Below, piece by piece: positions 51,101 through 63,100 of a stretch of DNA of 64,000 nt. Both the position numbers and the translations under genes were made by a program. Every line of letters starts with the position of its first letter. The first letter of the stretch is position 1. The notes under the pieces are model-generated. The model ran no database searches and was not told the origin of the DNA. It worked only from the letters and a program-made list of their open reading frames with translations. This stretch comes from Lineus longissimus (Eukaryota > Nemertea > Pilidiophora > Heteronemertea > Lineidae), in contig NC_088322.1 of the NCBI RefSeq assembly GCF_910592395.1, positions 10,351,431-10,415,430 of the forward strand, read 5' to 3'.

Positions 51101-54100
51101 TCTTGAAATACGGCGTACCGGCTCCGACTATCAGCTGGTTCCAGGATGACAAACCACTCAAGACATGCAAGGAGGTTACAATCGATACCACAGGGAACAC
51201 GTCCATATTGACTGTCAGAGGCGTGGTGAGGGAAGACGCTGGAAAATACAAGGTTGCACTGGAGAATGTTGTTGGAGAAGCAAGTGCCGATTTTGCTTTT
51301 GTTGTCCAAGGTAAGGACTGATTAAAGTTGATTGTAGACATAGAATGAATGAGAATTTGACATTCAGTGAAGTTTAATTTAACTATGTGTTAAATCTTCA
51401 AATCTTTTAGCAAGATACCTGCATTGCTTCTCTCTAACACACCATAGAGGATAAATGGAACTAAGTCTAAAATATGTAGCCTGGAGGGGGCTTGGCTAGG
51501 ACAAGCAATACCCCTTGACCTTAGGTCCCAGCAGGAGTTGACCAACACAGGCTATAGACTTACAGTCTCTTGTTATGGTTAACATCAACAAATTAACAAA
51601 TTAACGAAATTTGTTGTGTACTATTTCAGACAAACCTTCAGCTCCAAGAAACGTTGAGGTCACCGACATCAAACGTGATGCAGCCATGTTGAAATGGCTG
51701 CCGTCCGTCGACGATGGTGACTCCAAGATCACTGGCTACGTCATCGAGAAGTGTGACGCAAAGAGGCAGACGTGGACCACAGCAGCTCGCGTGGACCCTG
51801 AGACAACAGAATGTCTCCTGACTAGGTTGTATGAAGGAAATGACTACAGACTCCGTGTGTCGGCCGAGAATCGTGTTGGTGCCAGTGAGCCTGCTGAGGT
51901 GAAGGAGAGTGTTACTCCAAAGAGTCCTTACAGTAAGTCCTTCTCCCTCAAATATTTGTTTTATGCAAAAGTCTATGTAACACAGTATCACAGGACTATC
52001 AGGGGGCATTTGGACATGCGTGATAGTAATGGAAAACCAGAAGCAACCCAACTAAGATCAAACCTATTTCATGTCGATGGCAGGAGTGAATCTCTTAAGA
52101 TAATCTGCTGCACTTCCAGTCAGCTCTGAAATGAGAGCTGTGATCAACTATCACCTCAGAGATTTCTTTCATTCAGGGAGCCCAAAACTAAGCAGAATTT
52201 GAGAAAAAATAATTTCAATACAATTCAAAAGTTACAAGTGCCAGGTTGGACCTTCTCTCTTGAGGTCTGCCATCGCCCTTCTTTGTCAGACTTTGATGTA
52301 GTGTTGAGAGTCCAAACTATGTTGCCTGGCCTCAACAGACTACAAATGGTAGACTGTGGTACATGTATATTCCCTTTCTCTTTAGGTGTTCCCGGCATGC
52401 CAAGAAAGCTACGTGCTACTGACGTCACTCGCTCTCATGTCAAGATTGAGTGGGAGAAACCGGAAACAGACGGTGGTACACCCATCACCGGCTACATTGT
52501 CGAGCGTCGCGTCGCGTTCAGTTCACGCTGGAGCAAGGCAAACAAATACCCGATCAACCAGACGTACTTTACCTCCTCCGATGTGCACATGGGTGAAGAG
52601 TACGAGTTCCAGGTCTCGGCAGAGAATGCCGAGGGCGTGGGACAACCATCCAATACATCCGGAGTTATCACTGTCAAGGACCCATATGGTAAGGGGTGAC
52701 TTTGATCGTAAATTTTGAGTAATCATCATGACAGGAATGGGGTGTGGGGGAAGATCAATCAATCAATATCAATAAATAAATTTGTATTGCGCCCAAATCA
52801 TAAGAAAAGGGAGCAGGGAATAAAATTTGACTATGTCCGTTTCCCTCTTGCCTGATTGACTTTCATTATGTCTTACAGACAAATCTGGCATCCCAAGCAA
52901 ACCAGAAATCGTCAAGATGACGTCGACAACTTGTGCTCTCATGTGGGCCGCCCCTCGCGACGATGGAGGAAGCCCGATCACCAACTACATCGTTGAGATG
53001 AAGAAACAGTCTGACTACAAGTGGCTCGTGGTAGATGAGAATGTACCGGATACCACGTACACAGTCAAGGGCTTGCGTGAGGAGACAGAGTACACATTCC
53101 GTGTGATTGCTGTCAACAAGGCTGGCCAGAGTAAACCGTCGGATCCGTCAGACATTGCCTGCTATGGTATGTCTTATTTCTGTATATATATATGCATCTT
53201 TAAAGGTCTACATGTAGTACATTTACCTCTGTATCTTGTTTATTTGAATATTGACCCATTCGTGGTGGCAGTCAAGGTTCGTGGACTCCATCCTCGGCCT
53301 AGGAAGAGGAGACATCTACTGATTCTGAAGTTAGTGATTGTGGACGATGGAGGTGGTAACTGGTCACCCCATGACCCCAAAACTGAATATTTTGGTATGA
53401 TTCATGATTTTTTTCACTTTCTATTGCAGAAGAGCCTATCAACATTGTAACAGGCCTACAAAACATCGATATCCAAGAACTCCCAGCCGATGCGACATTC
53501 TCCTGCGAGCTCAACAAGATGAACGTCCACGTCGATTGGATGAAGGACGGCATGCCGCTCAAGTTGACCAAGCGACACCATGCCATGGAGGAGGGATACA
53601 GGCATAAACTGATCATCAAGGACATCGGGCCCGAGGATATTGGCATGTATAGCATTGTGGTCAAGGGACAAACCTCCAAGGGAAAACTCACTGTTGAGGG
53701 TAAGGGCATACCTTCTTATATTTCATTCGCTTTGTTTTTTTTATTTTTGTTCTAGTTTGACCCAACTTGAACTGATTAAAACATCACAGTTTTTGCAATA
53801 GACTTATAAGTGTGATTAATTCCAACAGTGGAAGAGTGCAACTTGGCGTGTCGGGTGATATGGTGTCTTGTCGACAATATGAGAGTTTGGGGTTCTGACT
53901 GATCTTGTCACTGTTTTCTCTCCCAGTGTTGAGATGTATTAGTTTCCACTTCTTGGCATCCAGTGTGCCTCTGTGGAGACCTGTATGAGCAAATATTGTT
54001 GTAAAGTAGATATTTTACAGACTCGGGTAAAAAGAGCTTCATGTAACTTAAAGCTGCAAGTGGTTAGACAGCAAGTTCACTACTTTTGTTTCCCCCATCA

Positions 54101-57100
54101 GCACCTCCCAAGCTACACCTTGACGAGAGATTCAAGGACAACATCACCTTGAAGATCAACACGAGCGCCATCATCGAAGTCCCGTTCAGTGGCAGCCCAC
54201 TCCCAGAAGTCTCTTGGAGATTCAACGGTGGGAATTTCACCGACTCTCGACGAATCAAAGATGAGACAATCCGCGGAATGACAAGTCTGACGATCAGTCG
54301 TGCTGAGCGGCGGGACTCAGGAGATTACAAACTAACCCTGAAGAATGGATTTGGAACTGTGTCGTTGACTGTCCATGTCACAGTCCTCGGTGAGTTGATG
54401 GTTCAGTTATTAGAGATGTTAAGATGGATTTGAAGAAAAAGCACCAATGCACTTTCAGTTGGCCTGCTCTTGCATCTTAGATATTAGAGATCTTTTCAGC
54501 TAGGAGCCTTTGAGATATGTAAAGGCTGGTTTTTACACATTTATCATTTTTTTCAGACAAGCCTGGTCCGCCCAGAAACTTCAAGATTGAGAACATCACA
54601 GCCAACTCCGCCGATCTGCTCTGGCAAGAACCTGACGATGACGGTGGCTCAGGAGTCACCGGCTACATTGTCGAGAAGCGTGAAATGAACCGACGCACGT
54701 ACAACATGGTCAGCAGGACACCCAAGTGTCAGTACCAGGTGACACAGCTTCTCGAGGGAAGCCAGTACGTGTTCCAGGTCAGGGCAGAGAACGACTCTGG
54801 GGTCAGTCATCCTGTGGAGATACAGACACCAATTACTGCCAAACATCCATTCAGTAAGTTTATGTTAAATTTGTGCTATTGTAAAGTGATTGTCTCTGGC
54901 ACATATGGGAATTCCTCTCACCAATTTGGCTGTATGAAGCTAGATTTAATTACAGGAAGTACGGTAGGTAGCAGCATGTTCTTTGCAACAAAAATGTACT
55001 TGGAAGATTTAATAAGCATGTAAAAACACTCTGAAGGAGCCAGAATAACCAATGGTCTTAGCAGAATGAAGATACACATCTGTCTTAATATGAATATTAA
55101 TATGAATTTGGATTGGTAGTCTACTTGGTTCTTCACCTAGCAAACGATCTCACAAATCTGTCGTGATAACTTTGCAGGCATCCCCGGCCCACCAGACGCA
55201 CCAAAGGTCTCTGAAGTCTTCGCAACCCACTGTACCCTGTCATGGAACCCACCAGCCCACGATGGTGGCTCACCTGTCACTGGCTACGTCATCGAGCGCT
55301 GCCTGTCAACGAGCATGAGATGGGTGAGAATTGCCAAGCTGGGCCTGGAGACCAAATGTGGAGTGACAGACTTGATGGAGGGCAATGACTACCAGTTCAG
55401 AGTACTGGCTGAGAACAAGGCGGGGCTTGGACAGCCTAGTACACCGACGAGACCTGTCACGGCAAAGGACCCATGGAGTGAGTACATATGTGTTTTCAGG
55501 AGATTTCAAGTATTCAGTCAAAGGAAACTGCTATGACAAAACGGTCCATTGCAATCAAACTTGACCGAGAAACATGATCATAGCTTCATCTTGGTCGTGC
55601 TTATTTCGGGCTACTGGAATTCTGTAGGTTGATCTAGTTTTGGTTGACTAGACTACCTGTGTGTGGTGCAATGCCTCATACTCACAGTGGTGTGATCAAG
55701 TCAGCATGTGATATGTTCTTGTTGACCTATGAAACCATCTGTGAATACGTTTCTAAATCTCGATCCCTTGTACAAAGCATAACTTTGTTGACATCTGAAA
55801 ATCTATTTTCTTCCTTTGCAGACAAACCAGGGAAACCTGGTCAACCCCAACTCAGCGACGTCAAGAAGGAATCATGTAAACTGACGTGGACCCCGCCCGT
55901 CAATGACGGTGGAAGCCCAATCACAAACTATGTCGTAGACTACAAGGCTACCAGCGCCTTCAAGTGGGTCAGGGCCGATGACCGTGTCGATGGTACAACG
56001 TACAAGGTCGACGGTCTCCATAGCGGTAACGACTATGAATTCAGAGTAGCTGCTCAGAATCGTGCTGGAGTTGGGTCGTTCTCTATGACCAGAGACCATG
56101 CTACTCTGGATGAGGTTGATGGTAAGTTGCCTTAAGTTATTTTTGCGAGAGAGAAATGTCCCAATTAGGCCTCCTTACCATTGTTGCAATCTCTGGAATC
56201 TTTTATCGGGGTTCGTGAATGAAACTTTGAAGTTTATCCTTTTGGCCAAGTGTTTTTGCTGAGAGTTCTTGTCTCCATTGAAAGGATTCACAGAGTGAGA
56301 TATTTCATGCCAACTTGAATTTCGTGTTTTCAGCAGGTGAAAAGCCAAAACTGAAAGAGGGACTTGTCGATGTCACGGTAGTCTCCCCAGCTCCCGCCAT
56401 CTTGGATTGCGATATCCACCTCGGCGAGCCAGCGGCGCATATCCGTTGGTTCAAGGATGGTCGCGAGTTGTACGAGTCGCGTAAACACGCCATGCAGATA
56501 GAGGGAGAGGTCTGCGAGCTGAAGGTTAAGGATACGGATTACACTGACGGCGGGCGGTATAAGGTGGAAGCATCGAATAAGTCGGGCAAAGTTGTGAGCG
56601 AAGCTCGACTCGCTGTCTACAGTGAGTACTCCTTTACTTATAAGAACTTGGGCAGTATTCATGATCTCAACACTGATATGCTGATGAAGACCTTTTCAAC
56701 GAATTGCCATGTCAATATGTTTTGATAATTCTTGAGTTGGTGGGTCTATTGCTGTGACTGTAGTTCTGCCAAAAGAATTTTGTTGTGCAGTTGTATGCAA
56801 TTGTACCTTTGCCTGAATATGTTTAACTGAGCAGTTCTTAAAAACTCAGTCACTGAGCCTGTATTGGGCTGTCCTTGTGACTGTACTGATAAGTGCTACC
56901 TCAAGTGCAGAAGAAAGGGCTGTATTTCAATGTGATTCTCGATCCGTTTCAGCTGAACCCAAGGTTGAGTACGACAGTCGCTACTCAGAACCCCAGATCA
57001 TCAGGGTTGGCTCCCAGATGACCATTGATACCCGAACCAGTGGATATCCTCGTCCCAAGGTCACTTGGACTTTGAATGACAAACCTCTACCAGTCCTTGC

Positions 57101-60100
57101 ACAAGTCAAAACAACTGACGATTTCTCATCGATCAACGTCAAGAACATCTCACCGCAGTACGCAGGAACGTACAAGATTACAGTCCAGAATGAAGTCGGC
57201 AGCGTCTCCGCTGAATTTGTCGTGAACATCCGTGACAAGCCATCAAAACCCACCGATCTGGAAATCGTCGATATTCAGAAGAACTCCATTACGATCAAAT
57301 GGCAACCCCCAATGCACGACGGCGGATCTGAGATCACGGGTTACACGATTGAACGCCGAGACATGAAGCGTACGATGTGGACCCTATCGGGCGATGCGGG
57401 ACCCGAGCAGCGCACATTCATTGTCACCAAGTTGACTGAGGGCAATGACTATTGTATGCGAGTTAGTGCCAATAACAAGATTGGAGCTAGTGAGCCGATT
57501 GAACTGAAGACACCGACAACTGTCAAGAGTCCTTATGGTGAGCCTTCGCCTTTCTTAGACAAAAATCTACTATATTTCAATTCCAGAGTAGTTCATGTGG
57601 TGTTGATAGGTAATAGAGTGTATTTTTTTGAAGCGAATGCAGATTTATTACCTGTTGTAAGTAGGCCTAGTCCATGCACAATGAACAATGAAATTTCTTC
57701 TTGTTTTCTCAGACCCACCAAGCTCACCAAGAAGTGTCAATGTCGTAGAAGTTTTCAGGAGTCACATCCTCCTTGAATGGCAGAAACCGAAATCGGACGG
57801 CGGAACCAAAATTACCGGTTACACTGTCGAGCGCCGCCAGCCATCGGGATACTCAACCAGATGGCAGGCCGTGAACTCTCAGCCAATCGATGCGTGCGAG
57901 TTGAAAATGACTGACTGCTCGGAGGGACATGATTACGAGTTCCGAGTGATTGCCGAGAACGAGGCCGGGGTCAGTGAACCATCCGCAGCAACAGCTGTGG
58001 TTACTGCCAAGGACCCATGGGGTGAGTGAGATCAGGTTTTGAATTTTTGGGTCAGATTGCAAGAGGAAATCATCGTGATACACATTGCTGTCTGAAGCAA
58101 ATGCAGAAGAAATGGAAGATGAAGACTTACATGTAATTGAGGGTAGCTGGGATATGTCCAATTGAACTTTTAGACCAGAACTATAATTAGAAGTCATCCT
58201 CGTTCAGCAATCAATGGTTGAGTCATGTGTTTTGTTGACTCACTTGATGGCTCATGAATGTTGGAGCCATTTGTCGGGTTTGAGCTAGAAAATGTGGAAT
58301 CTAACGAGAAGCTATATCTTGAACAGCTTTCCAAAAACCTATCAAAGTGCTTTGCGCAAGAGTTCCTTGGAAAAGCACTATAACAATGCTGAACTTTAAC
58401 GAATTTAACCTGTTTTGCAGATGCTCCTGATGCCCCTGGCAAACCTATCGTCACCAATTTCACCGAGGAGAGTTGCTCCCTTAAGTGGGCCGCTCCAGAA
58501 AATGATGGCGGTGCACCGATCAAATTCTACGTCATGGAAATGAAACGAGCGTCAGATTATCGCTGGTCGGTTGTCCACGACAACATCAAGGCGACAGAAT
58601 ACACTGTGTCACATCTGCGCCCAGAGACTGACTATGAGTTCCACATCTTGGCCGAGAACAAGGCTGGAGTCAGCCCGCCATCAGAGTCGAGTGGCATCGT
58701 CAGATATGGTGAGTGCTTTGACAGGTTGTTTCCTGTATAAACGATTACAAAACTGATGCTCACAGAGCCTGTTTTGAATGAAAAATGAAATTTGCCCCAA
58801 AATAGAAGCAATTAGCAAAATGTTTCATGAGAAAGTGCTGAGAACTATTCTTCTCTGTCCCGGAAACATGGCCCACAGCAAATATCCTACTTTGAATGAA
58901 CCTATCCATACTTTCCTTGATCAACTACTTCCTATATATACAATAAGCTTGAACGAAAGCCAATAACAATATTTCTATGATGTATTGTTGTATTAAAACG
59001 TTTACATTTCTCCTTGCAGAGGAGCCTATCAACTTGGTCCGAGGTCTTGAAGACATCATCATCAAACAACTACCAAAGAGCGCCACCTTTGAGTGCGAAT
59101 TCAAGAAGTCCAATCTCAACGTCCAATGGTTGAAAAATGGCCGCCCGATCGCACATGTGTCTAACTACAAGATATCAGCAATTGCGATGACCCACAAACT
59201 ACACATCGAGAATGTGACGGAAGATGATGATGCAGAATACAGCGTCACCATTAAGGGTCGTGAGGTCTCCAAGGCGAAATTAATCGTCGAGGCCCCGCCA
59301 CAAATATTCATCCAGGATAAATTCCGCGATCAGATTGTCCTGGAAGCCAACCAGTCATCAGTCATTGAGGTGCCTTTCACTGGTAGCCCACAGCCCGAGG
59401 TTACTTGGACTTACAACAACGGAAAACTGCCCGATCCCAGACGTTTCAAAGTCGACATCATTAGGAATATGACGTCGCTGGTGATTAGCCGCGCTGATAG
59501 GAAAGATGGTGGCGACTACAGTGTGCACCTTGAAAACAAATTTGGCGAAGTCAAGTTGACTGTCAGTGTACTTGTGTTAGGTAAGGAGTGAATTTGCAAG
59601 ATTTCCTTAGAAAAAACATCGAATGACATTCAGCAATTGAACTGCAAGTGAACTGAAATTATTTCATTTTATTGGCCATTAATGCTTCAGATGTTGCACC
59701 AGGTATTTCATCTATTAGCTAATAATATTCAAATAGATGCTAAATCTGAATTGATCTTCCATATGCAAGAACGAATAGGGGAGGGGAGCATTCTTAATCT
59801 GATTTTTATTCCATAATTCATTACAGACAAACCATCAAAGCCTGAAAACTTCCTTGTAACGAATGTAACATCTGAGTCTGCCCTACTCACCTGGGAGTCC
59901 CCCAAGGATGACGGCGGTAGCAAGATCACCACATACGTTGTCGAGAAACGTGAAATGAGCAGACGCTCGTGGCAGACTATGACCAAGACGATGGAACACG
60001 AATTTGTCGCTCTTAAACTTGTTGAGGGTGTGAAGTACATGTTCCAAGTGCGTGCGGAGAATCGCTGTGGACTTGGTGAGGCCGCGGACACCCATGCCGC

Positions 60101-63100
60101 CATCATGGCCAAAGACCCATGGCGTAAGTGATGCAAAACATTCTACCATTTCTATGTTGGTCAGTTTCTAAGAATAATGGGAAGAATTCCTTCTAAATTG
60201 GGAGCAGGCCTATCTTGAATAAGATCTTTTTTTATAGGTTTATTCATTTCTTTGTCAAATTTTTCCAGTGCCCCCAGGTACACCTGAACCACCAACAGTC
60301 CGCGATGTCTTCAAGAATGAATGCAAGCTGAGCTGGCAGCCACCGTTCAACGATGGTGGTGCCAAGGTTACTGGCTACCACATCGAGCGCCGATCGACCA
60401 CGAGTGCCCGCTGGATCCACATCAACCGTGAACCAATCAGAGATACGCAGCTCCACGTTACCGACTTGATGGAGAATTCTGAGTATGATTTCCGTGTGAC
60501 TGCTGAGAACAAGGCGGGACAGGGCGACCCCAGTGCTCCATCTGTCAGGATCAGGGCTAAGGACCCATGGGGTAAGTTCGCTGATGAATAATCTCAAGAA
60601 CATCTAATTGAAGAGAGGAGTGGTCTAGTCGTCAAGGTGTCTGGACTCGTAATCGAGGCATCCTGAGTCCAATACCTGACACTGACTCAGCATAAGCTTG
60701 GAAGAGTACTGATCTACTCCTCCAGGGCCAAAGGTGGAGGTGCTAGGCCAATTACCTAAAGTGGAATGCAACCAAACTGAGTGAATGCAAGGGAAAATTA
60801 ATTGACAAAACGTTTAGAAATGAATTTCCAACAACCTTCCGAAATTCTGAATGAGTTTGTTTCTACTCAAGCATCATTGAATCTGTCTTGTTTGCAAGTA
60901 TTCTATTTCATCCTCTTCATTCCAGACAAACCTGGCACAGTAGGAAAGCCAGTCGTCTCCGACGTCACTCACAATTCCTGCCGCTTGACGTGGACCGCCC
61001 CAGAGGAAGATGGCGGATCCCGCATCACAAACTACATCGTCGAAAGCCGCAAGATGGGCAACTACAAATGGTTGTCTGCACTGACCACAATGGACAAGAT
61101 CGCGGAGACTAGCATCGTCATTCCGAACCTTCACGAGGACCAGGAGTACGAATTTAGAGTTGCTGCAGAGAATAAGGCAGGACTTGGACCATTTGTGGAA
61201 GCCCCAATGGTTATAAGGGCCAAGAGTCCAATCGGTAAGAAATGTTTTACCTTCTCCGTGACAGCTGGTTCAGTCTGCAGTTTTATGTTGGTGATCGTCC
61301 GGAATAAGCCTAAAGTCTTTAGTACATTTCACAGCAGTCATGCAGTTGTTTGAATGCCAGACTCTCATCTAAAGATTTACACTTGAATTTCAACTTGTTC
61401 AGAAATCTAAGTATTTTTGCCCTTATCGTTCAGTTGGAGATCCACCAGAGGTGACCAAGTCTCTATCAGACCAACAGGTGGTGACACCCAAGTCTGTTAC
61501 CCTCGAATGTACCATCAACCCTGGAAAGCCTGCCGCTGAAGTCAAATGGTAAGTCGATGATGAAGTCTTCATTCTCAAATCATCTATGATAAACCCTGAT
61601 GATGTTTAAGAATATCTCATCCTGGGAATCAGTGCTACAGGATATAGGGCTCAGAGCCCGACACTTTTGTTTTCAAGCAGTCATGATCATGATCATCAGT
61701 CAACTGTAGCTCTTCGCACAGTTTTGGCAATCATTGTATGTAAACATGTGTTTAAGTCATATCCCAAGAAATCTTCATTATAATCAAATTTATGTAATAG
61801 ATTCATCTTAACGTTGTGCCAAAAGCACGTTGACCTTGACCTCTTCTTTTAGGTACAAAGATGGCCGTGAAGTGTACCAGAGCAAGAGGATCAAGATGAG
61901 TTACGAGAACAAGACAGCGCAGCTCAAGTTCGCGGAGACAGAACTCCTAGATGCTGGACGCTACAAGTGTGAAGCAGCTAACGTCCTTGGCAGAGTACAC
62001 ACCGCATCCATTCTCACGATTTGCAGTAAGTCACTTCAAAATTTTCTCAATAGATGATGGCTGCTCGCTATAAGGTGTTCCGCATTTATGATAGCAAAAA
62101 TATGAAATCGTAGACATAGCCGATTAATTAGTTAGCCTGTGACAAGTTCCAGGAACACTCATTACCTCTCTTTCAAGTGTGGCCTTTCCTTGATAAAAAT
62201 TATATTGTACTGAACGTTTCAGTTTATATAACGTTCTGTCGAAATGAAAAAGAAGATTGAAACAATGTTCTCTATGTTTTAGCACCACCCAAGATTGACT
62301 ACGACAAACGTCTGCGAGAACCACAATCCATCAAGTCTGGCGCATCAGTGATCATCACGGTCAACTTGAATGGAATTCCCGCTCCAGATAGCAGATGGTT
62401 CCACAAGGGGGCACCAATAGAGGAGTCGCAGCGCATCAGTGTCGAATCATCGGACCAATACACAACACTCACCGTCAGGAAATGTACCCGAGAGGATGCT
62501 GGGAAATACTCCATCATCGCCAAGAATAAGGCGGGCATGGACGAGGTGGACTTTGACATCAAAGTCAGAGGTATGAAGCACGATTTATACACTGACATTA
62601 GTCCAAACATGAAATGTGCATTGAATTAAAAAATGAGTAACTTTTTTACTAAAAAATGAGTAAACTTCTTTTTGATAAAAAAGTGAGTAAATTTTTTTTG
62701 ATACTCTGAGGATTATGAAATATCAAGTAATAAGGTTTTTTGAAATGTTGGATGTTTTTTGGGAGGAAATCTTGTCTGGCAATTGTAGAAAATATCTGAA
62801 GCTAAAAGTAAAATCTATCCATAAAATCTATCTACTCTTTCAGACAAGCCATCTTCCCCTAGCAACATGAAGGTCATGGCCGTGACTGCTGAATCTATCA
62901 GCCTCACCTGGGAAGCCCCAGACAGTGACGGTGGTGACACCATCACAGGCTACATCATCGAAAAGAAGGATGCAACACGCACAACATGGACGACAGCGGC
63001 CATGTTGGGTCCGAATGTGTATGCATACACGTTGCCGAAACTGATTGAGGGTAATGACTACTTGCTGCGTATTTACGCTGAGAACTCTGTTGGGACAAGT

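Larger units (their letters stand above)
50360..56121 (+). repeat. Super-repeat unit 10 (domains A-J)
   Basis: Exons 89-98, 975 residues, the shortest complete unit. A is one exon. E drops to 288 nt and I to 300 nt. J ends in an acidic LDEV tail instead of the usual KIKAPL. Confidence 0.91.
56334..61234 (+). repeat. Super-repeat unit 11 (domains A-J)
   Basis: Exons 99-106, 980 residues, and the most diverged complete unit. A is one exon; B and C are fused; F and G are fused (the only F-G fusion). The G motif TIRGMT is replaced by IIRNMT. Confidence 0.91.

Noticed and set aside
56877-57776. 299-residue open frame as a single long exon
   Set aside because: Splice signals at 56951-56952 and 57538 and alignment to other units limit the exon to 56953-57537. 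The extra sequence is intron that happens to be open.
60615-60683. Functional tRNA-Thr gene
   Set aside because: No acceptor stem pairing and a poor B box; a SINE remnant explains it better.
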